From the NCBI RefSeq assembly GCF_900103225.1, contig NZ_FNJH01000005.1:127671-191670 (forward strand): a DNA stretch of 64,000 nt. The letters run 5' to 3'. Source of the DNA: Pseudomonas congelans (lineage in GTDB: Bacteria > Pseudomonadota > Gammaproteobacteria > Pseudomonadales > Pseudomonadaceae). The notes under the pieces are model-generated. The model was not told the origin of the DNA and did not search any database. It saw only the letters and a list, made by a program, of their open reading frames with translations. A program made the translations under genes and the position numbers. Shown one piece after another: positions 28,490 to 38,133 of this stretch; position 1 is the first letter of the stretch; every line of letters starts with the position of its first letter.

Positions 28490-29920
28490 TTATACGCCCA
28501 GACGGTTACTCAGCTCGTGTGCGTAATCCTGCCATTGCCGCAACACCTCCAACTGCTCTGGCGCGGCACTAAGGGAGCATTCTATCAATGCGGCAGTAAA
28601 GTCATGCAGGGTATTGGGAGCCCCCCATTCCGGGCTCCGCAGGCGCTGCTGACAGAAATCCCGCCAGCGTGTTTGCTCTTCGCCACTCAAGGTGTCAGGG
28701 AAGTTACGAGCCCGATACCTGAATAACAATTCAGGCAAACGGGCGTCATCAAATGGCCAGGCGTCGCGCGCCAGTTGTTCTGGCTCGGCCTGCCGAACTT
28801 GCTCACACAGTCGACGATCACGGTCACCCATAAAACCGTCATATAACTGCTGTTCGGGATCTTCACTTGCGGCGAAATCGTCCTTGCCGTAAACGGTCGC
28901 CAGTTTATCGTGCCAAACTTCGCGACGTTCACTCAATTGCGTTGCGCGTGCCTGATAGCCGGCCATGTCCAATTGCAGCCGCTGCTGATCTTCGCTACGC
29001 AGCACGCCCAGCGGGGCGATCACCGGGCACCGGTTTATATGCAATAGTTTGAGCGGCACGGGCAATTCGCCGTCGCCCAGCGCGTCGTGCCGCGTATATA
29101 AACGCCGCTTGAGTATTTCAGCGTCCTCGTGCAACAACGGTGAATGATCCAGGTGCAGATCACATACGATCAGCGCGTTGCGATTATGAGGGTGCCATGC
29201 CAGCGGCAGCACCACGCCCAGGTAATTGCGCGCCGCAGAAAAACGTCCCGAAATATGCACCAGAGGCTGCATCAGGCGAACCTGTTCCTGGACTTTCTGC
29301 TTGCTGCGCAATGCGAACAGATAGTCGTAAAGCTTCGGCTGCTTTTCACGAATCAAACGCGCCAGGGCAATAGTTGCACGCACATCGGATAACGCGTCGT
29401 GCGCCTGTCCATGATCAATACCATTGGCAGCCGTCAGACGCTCCAGTTTCAACGTGACCCGGCCGTCCTGTTCCGGCCAGACAATGCCATCGGGGCGCAA
29501 TGCGTAGGCGGCTCGCACGACATCGATCAGATCCCATCGACTGTTGCCCCCCTGCCATTCGCGAGCATAGGGGTCGAAGAAGTTGCGATAAAAACTGTAG
29601 CGCGTGACTTCGTCATCAAAACGCAAGGTGTTGTAACCCGCGCCACAGGTACCCGGCGCAGACAGTTCGGCATGTACGCGAGTCATGAAATCGGCCTCGC
29701 ACAAGCCTTTTTCTGCCAGCGTGGCCGGCGTGATTCCGGTGATCATGCAGGCGACAGGATGGGGCAGGATGTCATCGCTGAGCTGACAGTGCAGATTGAC
29801 CGGAGGCGCGATTTCATTGAGGTCGGTATCCGTGCGAATGCCGGCCATCTGCAGCGCACGATCGTTGCGCGGGTTGATACCGGTGGTTTCGTAGTCGTAC
29901 CAGAAGATGCTGGAGGTCAC
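28490..29920 (-). CDS. sbcB: Exodeoxyribonuclease I
   Basis: 476 residues, DEDD-superfamily single-strand 3'-5' DNA exonuclease. Exo I motif FWYDYETTGINP (Asp9, Glu11), Exo II around YNTLRFDDEVTRY and Exo III GQAHDALSDVRATIALA (His and Asp) are all visible, followed by the SH3-like and C-terminal helical domains. It acts in mismatch repair and recombination and binds SSB. It stands alone between mvaT and the RDD operon. Confidence 0.95.
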   Translation of the reverse strand: MTSSIFWYDYETTGINPRNDRALQMAGIRTDTDLNEIAPPVNLHCQLSDDILPHPVACMITGITPATLAEKGLCEADFMTRVHAELSAPGTCGAGYNTLRFDDEVTRYSFYRNFFDPYAREWQGGNSRWDLIDVVRAAYALRPDGIVWPEQDGRVTLKLERLTAANGIDHGQAHDALSDVRATIALARLIREKQPKLYDYLFALRSKQKVQEQVRLMQPLVHISGRFSAARNYLGVVLPLAWHPHNRNALIVCDLHLDHSPLLHEDAEILKRRLYTRHDALGDGELPVPLKLLHINRCPVIAPLGVLRSEDQQRLQLDMAGYQARATQLSERREVWHDKLATVYGKDDFAASEDPEQQLYDGFMGDRDRRLCEQVRQAEPEQLARDAWPFDDARLPELLFRYRARNFPDTLSGEEQTRWRDFCQQRLRSPEWGAPNTLHDFTAALIECSLSAAPEQLEVLRQWQDYAHELSNRLGV

Positions 29921-30100
29921 GGGCTGATCCTGAACAAAAGACCCGCGAAGTGTAGGGCGTGACAGGTGTCATTGGCTAATCGGGTCGTATCCGGCGCACA
30001 GGGAAATGTTTTCTTACAGCCCGCGTATTGAATGGTCGGTTGCTTAGCTCCGCTGCGGTAGCTAGCATCAGTTTTCGTTTTCAGGCGCGCCCCTCCGACA

Positions 30101-30826
30101 ATGTCATCCCGTCCCGCTTCGCCAAGGAATGCAGCGCTGCCCACACCACTGGACACGCGCATTGAAATCGAGACGCCAGAAGGCATCGATATGCTCCTGC
30201 GCCCTGCCGGGCTGGTTTCCCGCGCATTGGCGTTCGGCATCGACTTCGCCATTCGCGCAGCGCTCATCGGCGTGTTCTTCGTGCTTCTGCAGCTGTTCGA
30301 CAAGCTCGGCATGGGCCTGGCCGCCCTGGTGTTTTTTCTGGTGAACTGGTGGTACATGGTGCTGTTTGAAGTGCTCGACCAGGGACGCACACCCGGAAAG
30401 CGCCTGCTCGGGCTGCGGGTGGTGCATGACGACGGCACGCCCATAGACTGGTCTTCGTCGCTGATTCGCAACCTGCTGCGCTTCGTCGACATGCTCCCGC
30501 TGGGCTACGGGCTGGGGGCAATCACTTGTCTGAACCATCCGCTGTTCAAGCGGCTGGGTGATCTCGCCGCCGGAACACTGGTGATTTACAGCAACCGGCC
30601 GGTGGCGCGCCCTATCCTGCCGCAGGCCGAACCGGTCATGGTGCCCTTTGTCCTGCATCTGGATGAGCAGCGGGCGGTGCTCGGCCTCGCAGAACGGCAG
30701 GGTGAACTGTCCAGCGCGCGCACCCAGGAACTGGCGGCCATCCTTGCCGAACCCTTGCGTATCCCCGCCGATAAAGCGGTTGCTCATGTAAACGGCATCG
30801 CCCGCAACCTGCTGGGGCCGACATGA
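30101..30826 (+). CDS. RDD-family membrane protein
   Basis: 241 residues. The RDD domain (about 30-165) has three hydrophobic segments. The first begins with GLVSRALAFGIDFAIRAALIG, giving the R and D of the family name, and GKRLLGLRVVHDDGTP is also characteristic. The C-terminal tail (about 170-241) is cytosolic. The start at ATG 30101 lacks a strong ribosome site. It is first in a six-gene operon whose members overlap by 4-14 bases. RDD proteins are often of unknown function; here it is probably a membrane component of a MoxR-centred assembly. Confidence 0.85.
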   Translation: MSSRPASPRNAALPTPLDTRIEIETPEGIDMLLRPAGLVSRALAFGIDFAIRAALIGVFFVLLQLFDKLGMGLAALVFFLVNWWYMVLFEVLDQGRTPGKRLLGLRVVHDDGTPIDWSSSLIRNLLRFVDMLPLGYGLGAITCLNHPLFKRLGDLAAGTLVIYSNRPVARPILPQAEPVMVPFVLHLDEQRAVLGLAERQGELSSARTQELAAILAEPLRIPADKAVAHVNGIARNLLGPT

Positions 30827-31803
30827 AGCAGAGCCTGTTTGAAACCCGCCATCAGCAGGAGTGGCAGCGCTTCGAGCAGCGCCTGACGGCCCTTGAACAG
30901 GGCAAAACCGATGTCAGCGGCAACGAGACCTTTCCCGGCGATTATCGACGCCTGTGCCACCACCTCGCGCTGGCACAGGAGCGCGGCTACAGCAGCCATC
31001 TGATCGACCCCTTGCATCAATTGGCCATGCGCGGTCATCAGCAACTTTACCGTCACCGCAGCACTGCCGGGGTGCGACTGCTGGGCTTCGTTCTGGGCGG
31101 CTTTCCGCGACGCGTGCGGGCCGAGTGGCGCTTTGTACTGGTTGCCAGCCTGCTGCTGTTCGGCAGCCTGATCGGCATGGCGCTGCTGGTCTATGGCTTT
31201 CCACAACTGATCTACAGCGTCGTCAGCCCTGAACAACTGGCAGACATGCAGAGTATGTATGACCCGTCGGCCAACCGCGTCGGACAGCACGTCGAGCGAG
31301 GTTCCGATACGGACTGGATGATGTTCGGCTACTACATCATGAACAACATCGGCATCGCCTTCCAAACCTATGCAAGCGGCTTGCTGTTTGGCCTGGGCAG
31401 TCTGTTTTTCCTGCTCTTCAACGGGTTGATGACCGGTGCAATCGCCGGGCACCTGACAGACATCGGTTACGGACAGACCTTCTGGCCCTTCGTCATCGGT
31501 CACGGCGCCTTCGAGTTGACCGCCATCGCTCTCGCCGGGGCGGCGGGCCTCAAGCTGGGCTGGGCCTTGCTGGCCCCGGGAAGACTCACCCGCAGTGCCG
31601 CACTGCGCATCGCAGCCCGGGCCAGCATGCAGCTGGTCGGCGGGGTTATCCTGTTTCTGCTGATCGCAGCCTTCATCGAGGCGTACTGGTCATCGATGAC
31701 CTGGCCCGGACCACTTCTCAAGTACCTGACAGGTGCCGTCCTGTGGTTGCTGGTGGCCGCGTATCTGACTCTGGCAGGACGTCCACAACATGCGCCTGAC
31801 TGA
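30823..31803 (+). CDS. SpoIIM-like (stage II sporulation protein M family) membrane protein
   Basis: 326 residues with a polar N-terminal helical domain (about 1-100) and five to six membrane segments from about 103. The block MMFGYYIMNNIGIAFQTYASG near residue 166 and VIGHGAFELTAIALAGAAGL near 224 are the family hallmarks. Despite the name there is no sporulation here. It overlaps the RDD gene by four bases and the next gene by 14. It is likely to be a partner of the RDD protein in the inner membrane; function unproven. Confidence 0.85.
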   Translation: MKQSLFETRHQQEWQRFEQRLTALEQGKTDVSGNETFPGDYRRLCHHLALAQERGYSSHLIDPLHQLAMRGHQQLYRHRSTAGVRLLGFVLGGFPRRVRAEWRFVLVASLLLFGSLIGMALLVYGFPQLIYSVVSPEQLADMQSMYDPSANRVGQHVERGSDTDWMMFGYYIMNNIGIAFQTYASGLLFGLGSLFFLLFNGLMTGAIAGHLTDIGYGQTFWPFVIGHGAFELTAIALAGAAGLKLGWALLAPGRLTRSAALRIAARASMQLVGGVILFLLIAAFIEAYWSSMTWPGPLLKYLTGAVLWLLVAAYLTLAGRPQHAPD

Positions 31804-33379
31804 GTCGACTGTTGCCATACGCCCTCGCTCGCCCTGGGAAGCCATCGACCTGGGCGTGCTGCTTGCCGGGCGGCACCGCGGCGTATTGATGAGCAGTTGG
31901 GCAATCGTCACCCTGCCCTTTTTCTGCGTCCTCAGTGTGTTGCTCTGGGATTACCCCACGGCTGCCATTCTGCTGTTCTGGTGGCTCAAACCTGCGTTCG
32001 AACGGTTGCCGCTGCTGATCCTTTCGCAGTCACTGTTCGGGGCTACGCCGACACTGCGACAGGCCCTCAAGGCATGGCCGGCGACTCTGAAGAAGCAACT
32101 GCTGCCCAGCCTCTTGTGGCGACGTCTTTCCCTGAGTCGCAGTTTTCAACTGCCGGTGCAGCAACTGGAGCATCTGGCAGGCACCGAGCGCGACCTGCGC
32201 ATCAGCCTGCTCAGCCAGAAAGACCTGCGTGCCGCGCAGCTGCTCACCATCGTTGGCGCACACCTGGAATATGCATTGTGGATAGGGCTGCTGGTCCTGC
32301 TCTACGCCCTCATACCGCAGCAGATCCAGATCGACTGGCACTGGATGAGTCTGCTCGACGTGGAAAACCAATGGCTGTGGATCGACCACCTGACCAACCT
32401 CTTCTATGCCTTGGCGTTGATACTCTGGGAGCCTGTGTATGTCGCCTGTGGCTTCACGCTGTACTTGAATCGCCGTACGGTTCTTGAAGCCTGGGATATA
32501 GAACTGATCTTCCGACGCCTGCGGCAGCGCCTGATCGGCACTGCCTATGCCGTGTTGATGGGCGTCGGTCTGGTACTTTCGACAGCGCCAGCTCCGGCCT
32601 GGGCCGAACAACAAAGCTACAACTGCCCTGTGCCGGAATCCGCCCCTGCGCAATCCGCTCCGTCCGTGGCGTCGCCCGACACGCCGCGCCTGACCCGTCA
32701 GTCTCTGACCAGCGAAGCGGCGCGCAGCAAGATCCAGAGCGTTCTGCAACAGCCGCCCTTCCGCAACCCAAGGACCGAAACCGGCTGGCGCTTCCCTGAA
32801 CAACAGAAAGGCCAGTCTGCGGCTCGGGACACGCGTGACCAGAGCTGGCTGATGACCTGGCTCAATCGGCTTCTGCGCGCGGCGAGCGCCTTGGCCAGCC
32901 TGATTGAAGTACTGCTCTGGGCCGTGGTCATCGGGCTCGCGGGGCTGGTGGTCTTCCGTTACCGGGACTGGTTCAGGACCTTCGTTGGCCGGAAGACCGA
33001 CAAGGCAAAAACCACCCGCCCGGCACCCGAGCAGCTCTTTGGTCTGCAAGTAAATGCCGAAAGCCTGCCCGATGATGTTGCTGGCCGGGCCGAGCAGCTC
33101 TGGAACAGCCAGCCCCGCGAAGCGCTAGGGCTGCTGTACCGTGCCTTGCTCAGCCGCTTGCTGAGCGACTATCGATTGCCATTGAAAAATGCCGATACCG
33201 AAAGTCAGATGCTGGAACGTATCGCCACGCTCAACCAGCCAATGCTGAGTGAGTTCAGCCGCACGCTGACCGAACACTGGCAAAACCTCGCCTACGGGCA
33301 TCGCCTGCCCCCGGCCCATGCCCGGCAGGCACTCTGCGATGGCTGGCGTCGCCTGTTCAACCAGGCAGCACAGCCATGA
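31790..33379 (+). CDS. DUF4129-domain membrane protein
   Basis: 529 residues. Several membrane segments occupy the first half (about 40-65, 155-180, 205-225, 245-265). A Pro/Gln-rich periplasmic segment (about 270-350) follows a VLSTAPAPAWAEQ signal-like junction. Then comes a membrane helix near 370-390 and the C-terminal DUF4129 domain (about 425-525: QPREALGLLYRALLSRL). DUF4129 proteins are usually encoded with MoxR and DUF58 genes, as here. Role inferred only from context. Confidence 0.8.
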   Translation: MRLTESTVAIRPRSPWEAIDLGVLLAGRHRGVLMSSWAIVTLPFFCVLSVLLWDYPTAAILLFWWLKPAFERLPLLILSQSLFGATPTLRQALKAWPATLKKQLLPSLLWRRLSLSRSFQLPVQQLEHLAGTERDLRISLLSQKDLRAAQLLTIVGAHLEYALWIGLLVLLYALIPQQIQIDWHWMSLLDVENQWLWIDHLTNLFYALALILWEPVYVACGFTLYLNRRTVLEAWDIELIFRRLRQRLIGTAYAVLMGVGLVLSTAPAPAWAEQQSYNCPVPESAPAQSAPSVASPDTPRLTRQSLTSEAARSKIQSVLQQPPFRNPRTETGWRFPEQQKGQSAARDTRDQSWLMTWLNRLLRAASALASLIEVLLWAVVIGLAGLVVFRYRDWFRTFVGRKTDKAKTTRPAPEQLFGLQVNAESLPDDVAGRAEQLWNSQPREALGLLYRALLSRLLSDYRLPLKNADTESQMLERIATLNQPMLSEFSRTLTEHWQNLAYGHRLPPAHARQALCDGWRRLFNQAAQP

Positions 33380-34593
33380 GCCGCCGCACCGGAATGCTGA
33401 TCGGGCTGCTGGCCCTGCTACTGCTGGCAAGTGGCGCGCTGTTTCTGAGCACTCAGCTTGAACGCTACGAGAAAACGGTCGATCAGGGCCCCTCGCCAGA
33501 GGCGAAGGCCAATCCCTGGCTGGCAGCCGAACATTTTCTGCGTGGCCTCTCTGTCACAGTGAATACCGTCGACACGCTGGCTCAGCTTCCCGACCCGAGT
33601 CAGAGCACCCAGACCCTGCTGCTGCTCGATGACCGGGTAGACATGACGCCGACGCAAACCCAAAAACTGCTGAACTGGGCCGAGGCAGGCGGGCACCTGC
33701 TGTTCGTCGCCGAACAACTGTGGGACGAACAAAAAGGTCGCAGCGGTGATCTGCTGCTGGACAGTCTGCAGATTCACCAGTACCTCACCAAAGACATCAA
33801 TGCCAAGGAACAGCAGTTGACCGACGCTCAGCCGTCACTGCCCATCCCGCTGATAACGCCCGCCCCCAAACGCAAGAAAATGCCCTGGCCAGAGTTGACC
33901 CGCCTGTACCTGGAAAACGAGAGCGCCCCGGCCTACATGAGCTTCGATCCGGCGTTTCACCTCGAAGACCCGGAAGATCACGCCCAATCCTGGGCCAACA
34001 GCGCCGATGCCACACACCTGCTGCAAATAAGCCGGGGCAATGGGCTGATCACCGTTGTCACGGACGCCAACCTCTGGAAAACCCGCTCGATCGGCCACTA
34101 TGACAATGCCTGGCTGCTCTGGTATCTGACGCAGGACAGCCAGGTGACCCTGGTGCTGCAAACCGAACACGACAACCTGCTGAGCCTGTTGCTGCGCAAC
34201 TATCCTCAGGCGCTGCTGGCGCTGGCACTGCTGATCGGTCTGGGTCTGTGGCACATCGGTCTGCGCGAGGGCCCGCTGCGTCAGCCTGCGCCACTCGCAC
34301 GTCGCCAACTGACCGAACACCTGCGCGCCAGTGCCGAGTTCCTGCGCAAACACACAGGGCAGCAGACGCTGATCAAACGCCTGCAACAGGACATCCTGCG
34401 TCGCGCCCGCCAACTGCATCCCGGTTTCGAGCGGCTGGTCGTTGCCGAACAATGGCAAGTGCTTGCACGCCTGACCCGTCAGCCCACCAGTGCCATCAGC
34501 GACGCGCTGCGCCCTCGCCCGCCGCAACGCCTGTCACACAGCGAATTCACCCGCCAGGTAGCCCACCTGCAAACCCTCAGGAATGCCCTATGA
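33376..34593 (+). CDS. DUF4350-domain protein
   Basis: 405 residues. There is an N-terminal membrane helix (about 5-27) and then a DUF4350 domain (about 45-235) in which GGHLLFVAEQLWDE and GNGLITVVTDANLWKTRSIG resemble a glutamine-amidotransferase-like fold. A second helix (about 276-296) and a cytosolic C-terminal domain follow. It overlaps its neighbours by four bases on each side. It is probably a periplasmic ligand-binding part of the complex, an inference from topology. Confidence 0.8.
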   Translation: MSRRTGMLIGLLALLLLASGALFLSTQLERYEKTVDQGPSPEAKANPWLAAEHFLRGLSVTVNTVDTLAQLPDPSQSTQTLLLLDDRVDMTPTQTQKLLNWAEAGGHLLFVAEQLWDEQKGRSGDLLLDSLQIHQYLTKDINAKEQQLTDAQPSLPIPLITPAPKRKKMPWPELTRLYLENESAPAYMSFDPAFHLEDPEDHAQSWANSADATHLLQISRGNGLITVVTDANLWKTRSIGHYDNAWLLWYLTQDSQVTLVLQTEHDNLLSLLLRNYPQALLALALLIGLGLWHIGLREGPLRQPAPLARRQLTEHLRASAEFLRKHTGQQTLIKRLQQDILRRARQLHPGFERLVVAEQWQVLARLTRQPTSAISDALRPRPPQRLSHSEFTRQVAHLQTLRNAL

Positions 34594-35630
34594 GCGATCA
34601 AACGCCCGCCCCATCAGGCAGCAGCACCGAGCCACTTGCCGAGTCCGTAGCCGAATCCTCCACCCAGTTGCAGCAGCGTCAACGCGCCAGCCAGCTGGCT
34701 CAGGCGTTGCGCAACGAGCTGCAAAAAGCCGTGATCGGCCAAAATGCGGTTATCGACGATGTGTTGACCGCGCTGATCGGCGGCGGACATGTACTGCTGG
34801 AGGGTGTTCCCGGGCTTGGCAAAACGCTGCTGGTTCGGGCGCTGGCCAGTTGCATCGGCTGCGAATTCGCCCGCATCCAGTTTACGCCGGACCTGATGCC
34901 CAGCGATGTCACCGGTCATGCGGTGTACGACATGCAGACCGAGCAGTTCAAGCTGCGCAAGGGGCCGCTGTTCACCAACCTGCTGCTGGCCGACGAAATC
35001 AACAGGGCACCGGCCAAGACCCAGGCTGCATTGCTCGAAGCGATGCAGGAGCGGCAAGTCACCCTTGAAGGACGCGCCCTGCCGATCCCGCAGCCGTTCA
35101 TGGTACTGGCGACCCAGAACCCCATCGAACAGGAAGGCACGTATCCACTGCCTGAAGCTGAACTGGATCGTTTCATGCTCAAACTGCGCATGGATTATCC
35201 CGAAGCGCAGGAAGAGCTGAACATGGTGCGTCAGGTTACCCGCTCGTCCCGGGCTGACATGCTGGATGTGCGACCGCTCAGGGTCATCATGCAGGCCCGC
35301 GAGGTTCAGGCGCTGCAACGCATTGCCAGCGAGCTGCCCATCGATGAGCAAGTGCTGGACTACGCTGTAAGACTGGCGCGCAGTACGCGCACCTGGCCAG
35401 GTCTGAGTCAGGGCGCAGGCCCCCGCGCTTCCATTGCGCTGGTGCGTGGCGGGCGGGCCCGAGCCGTGTTGCGTGGAGGCGAGTTCGTGACTCCGGACGA
35501 TATCAAGGGCTGTGCGCTGGCAGTGCTGCGACATCGGGTCAGGCTGTCACCTGAGCTGGATATCGAAGGGCTGTCGGTGGATCAGGTGCTCAGGCAGATC
35601 CTCGACCAGGTCTCGGCACCGCGCCTGTGA
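34590..35630 (+). CDS. MoxR-family AAA+ ATPase
   Basis: 346 residues. Walker A GVPGLGKT (residues 72-79), Walker B LLLADE (131-136), sensor 1 VLATQNPIEQEGTYPLPEA and the C-terminal lid domain are intact. The first 35 residues are Ser/Gln-rich and likely disordered. ATG 34590 overlaps the previous stop by four bases; the open frame back to 34248 is a shadow of the preceding gene. MoxR ATPases are chaperones that activate vWA or metal-containing proteins; here the substrate candidate is the DUF58 protein encoded next. Confidence 0.93.
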   Translation: MSDQTPAPSGSSTEPLAESVAESSTQLQQRQRASQLAQALRNELQKAVIGQNAVIDDVLTALIGGGHVLLEGVPGLGKTLLVRALASCIGCEFARIQFTPDLMPSDVTGHAVYDMQTEQFKLRKGPLFTNLLLADEINRAPAKTQAALLEAMQERQVTLEGRALPIPQPFMVLATQNPIEQEGTYPLPEAELDRFMLKLRMDYPEAQEELNMVRQVTRSSRADMLDVRPLRVIMQAREVQALQRIASELPIDEQVLDYAVRLARSTRTWPGLSQGAGPRASIALVRGGRARAVLRGGEFVTPDDIKGCALAVLRHRVRLSPELDIEGLSVDQVLRQILDQVSAPRL

Positions 35631-36970
35631 AACAGGTCCTCAAGCCATCGGTAACGCTGCTGCGCTGGCTCGGCGGACTGATGAGCATGGCCTTGCTGCT
35701 CGGAACGCTTCATGCGCTGGGCATCGAGTATCCGGCAAAAATCGACGACCTTTATTGGGGGGCATTGCTGGCCCTCGTCGTCGTGAGCCTGCTTGATGCA
35801 ATCTGGCTGCTCAGAAGCCCCTCGCCGCGCGTACAGCGCGAGCTGGCGGGCAGTCTGGCGCTCGACCGCTGGAACGAAGTCCGGCTCGACATGCAGCACG
35901 ACGGTAGCAAGCCCGTCACCGTGCGGGTATTCGATCATGTGCCGCACGGGCTGGAACACCAAAACCTGCCTCAGTACCTGACCCTGGCCGCACGTGGCAA
36001 AGGCAGCATCGGCTACCGTCTGCGCCCGTCAAGCCGGGGGCATTTTACGTTCGAGCGGTGCGAAATCAGCCTGCCGGGGCCGTTGCGCCTGTGGACGGCA
36101 CGGCGCTACCTGGCAGTGCCCGGCACCACGCGGGTCTATCCGGATTTCGCCCGTCTCTGCGGCGGTCAATTGATGGCGGTGGATAACTGGCTGAGCCAAT
36201 TGGGCGTGCGCCAGCTGCAACGCCGCGGGCTGGGAATGGAATTCAACCAGTTGCGTGAGTTTCGAGAGGGCGACGGCCTGCGTCAGATCGACTGGAAAGC
36301 CACTGCCCGCCAGCGAGCGCCCATTGCACGGGAATACCAGGACGAGCGGGATCAGCAGATTGTTTTCATGCTTGATTGCGGACGTCGGATGCGCAGTCAG
36401 GACGGCGACCTGTCCCACTTCGATCACGCTCTCAACGCTTGTCTGCTAATGAGTTATGTCGCGCTGCGTCAGGGTGATTCTGTCGGTGTTGCGACCTTTG
36501 CCGGCGAGCAGGATCGTTACCTGGCGCCGGTGAAGGGGCCCGGGCAGCTGAATCGGGTACTCAACTCGGTGTATGACCTGCAGACTACCCGGCGCCCCGC
36601 TGACTACAGCGCTGCCGTGCGCCAACTGATGGTTCGTCACAAGAGACGCTCACTGGTGGTGTTGATGACCAACCTGCGCGATGAAGACGATGAGGAGTTG
36701 CTGGCCGCCGCCAGGCAGCTCGGCAAACAGCATCGGGTACTGATCGCCAGTATGCGAGAAGAGGTCCTCGACGGCCTGCGCCACTCACCGGTACACACGT
36801 ACGATGAAGCGCTGAGTTATTGCGGGACCATCGACTTTCTCAACGCCCGCGCTTCGCTGCACGATCGCTTAAGTGCGCAAGGCATCGTGATAATGGATGC
36901 GCGTCCAGGAGAACTGGGCCCACAGCTGGTCAACCGTTACATGAGCTGGAAAAAGGCAGGGACTTTATGA
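35627..36970 (+). CDS. DUF58 (vWA-like) membrane protein
   Basis: 447 residues. Two membrane helices are near the N-terminus (about 15-35 and 45-62). The DUF58 signature FNQLREFREGDGLRQIDWKA is near 205, and a vWA-like domain follows (IVFMLDCGRRMRSQ, a MIDAS-like D-x-G-x-x-x-x position). The ATGA overlap with moxR indicates coupling. In known MoxR systems the DUF58 protein is the client. Its stop overlaps a 16-codon ORF. Confidence 0.88.
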   Translation: MKQVLKPSVTLLRWLGGLMSMALLLGTLHALGIEYPAKIDDLYWGALLALVVVSLLDAIWLLRSPSPRVQRELAGSLALDRWNEVRLDMQHDGSKPVTVRVFDHVPHGLEHQNLPQYLTLAARGKGSIGYRLRPSSRGHFTFERCEISLPGPLRLWTARRYLAVPGTTRVYPDFARLCGGQLMAVDNWLSQLGVRQLQRRGLGMEFNQLREFREGDGLRQIDWKATARQRAPIAREYQDERDQQIVFMLDCGRRMRSQDGDLSHFDHALNACLLMSYVALRQGDSVGVATFAGEQDRYLAPVKGPGQLNRVLNSVYDLQTTRRPADYSAAVRQLMVRHKRRSLVVLMTNLRDEDDEELLAAARQLGKQHRVLIASMREEVLDGLRHSPVHTYDEALSYCGTIDFLNARASLHDRLSAQGIVIMDARPGELGPQLVNRYMSWKKAGTL

Positions 36971-37017
36971 ACGACGCCCTGCCCGTCAGGCAGCAGCCTC
37001 AGGCAGAGGCTTCGTAG
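36967..37017 (+). CDS. 16-codon ORF overlapping the DUF58 stop
   Basis: ATG 36967 overlaps the DUF58 TGA (ATGA), as at the other junctions of this operon, but the frame ends after MNDALPVRQQPQAEAS. It may be a chance ORF or the remains of a seventh gene's start. The preceding AAAGGCAGGGACTTT gives a weak ribosome site. Confidence 0.2.
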   Translation: MNDALPVRQQPQAEAS

Positions 37018-37358
37018 GAAGGGTAAAAACAGAAGTACTGTCGCAACAACTGCACGAACCCCAGATACTCCGTCGAGACCTGACACAATTCAAAACCCGA
37101 GTCATGACTGCCAGGTGTCTCGTCTTCGTGACACCAGAGGCACCTGGCGCTCACATCAATGGGCTGTCCGATATTGCCATTCGGCAGTTTCAGACATAGA
37201 TCGAACCTGGCCCCCACCAGGATAGGCAGGCTGCTGATAAGCATCAGCCCTTCGCCGGAGACATTCCCCAGGCACCCCACCAGCTTGCCGGTATGACGAT
37301 TGAAAACCTGCAGATAATCCTGCAGTTGATGGCGTTCGATTTTCCGCTCTTTATACAT
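36999..37358 (-). CDS. PilZ-domain c-di-GMP receptor-like protein
   Basis: About 119 residues. The N-terminal RxxxR (ERKIERHQ) and NxSxxG (NVSGEGLM) motifs of PilZ domains are both present, so it may bind c-di-GMP. I chose ATG 37358 because it puts RKIER at the N-terminus as in single-domain PilZ proteins and has GGAAGG nine bases upstream; the frame extends to 37487. It faces the DUF58 operon. It could link to the BifA-controlled c-di-GMP pool, but no target is visible. Confidence 0.75.
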   Translation of the reverse strand: MYKERKIERHQLQDYLQVFNRHTGKLVGCLGNVSGEGLMLISSLPILVGARFDLCLKLPNGNIGQPIDVSARCLWCHEDETPGSHDSGFELCQVSTEYLGFVQLLRQYFCFYPSYEASA

Positions 37359-37561
37359 GGCAGGCTGCCTTCCGAGACGGGTATTGCGACAACGCAACAC
37401 CGTGTGTTCGTTGCGGACTTCGAATGCGCTGCACGACAGGAGCGATCCAGGTAACAGCCTCGGCCTGGAGCCCTGCAGCTCGTCCACTTTGTGACCTCAG
37501 CCTAGCTCAAAATTATTCGAAATCCACCCGAACACAACCCACCCCATTCAAACGAGGGTAA

Positions 37562-37957
37562 TTATTTCGATACGGGAGCGTTTCGAACAGGTACAGGTAT
37601 GGGTCTGGCAGGTTGAGCCCTGGGGTAAAGACCTGTTTGCGCCAGCGTGTCGAGTCTGGCGCGTGCGCGGAACGCGTATTCACTTTCTGGATACTGCGCC
37701 ATCAGGAATTGATAGGTCTGTGCCGCATCGACATACAACTTCTGTCGTTCCAGGCACTGGCCGCGCAACATCGACACTTCCGGCTGGACATAACGGCGCG
37801 AGCGGCTCTGGCGTTCGACCTTGGAGAGATCGAGCATCACCCGATCACAGTCACCTTCCTGATAGGCACGGTAGGCGTGATCAAGGTTGGAATTCATCGC
37901 CCAGCGGGTGCAACCGCTGAGCGCAGTCAGTAATACAACAATCGTTACAATACGCAT
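37562..37957 (-). CDS. Small lipoprotein with TPR-like region
   Basis: 131 residues starting ATG 37957 (AGGAGAG upstream). A lipoprotein signal ends at LTALSGC (Cys16). The mature part contains two helix pairs reminiscent of tetratricopeptide repeats (LDHAYRAYQEGDCDRVMLDL and AAQTYQFLMAQYPESEYAFR). It is anchored in the outer or inner membrane and may scaffold envelope proteins. Its partner is unknown. Confidence 0.75.
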   Translation of the reverse strand: MRIVTIVVLLTALSGCTRWAMNSNLDHAYRAYQEGDCDRVMLDLSKVERQSRSRRYVQPEVSMLRGQCLERQKLYVDAAQTYQFLMAQYPESEYAFRARARLDTLAQTGLYPRAQPARPIPVPVRNAPVSK

Positions 37958-38133
37958 GGGACTCTCCTGTTCTCTGCCCTGTATCGGCGTCACAGCCTGT
38001 TTCTTCAGGCCAATAGCGCGCCGGTTGTCAGCCGATCGCCCTCCCTGACCATGACACGGTAGTGCAAAGGAACAATGACTAAATACCCAGACAGGAGTAG
38101 CCTCTCGCTGCGCTTCAATTAAGGAGTTTGTGC

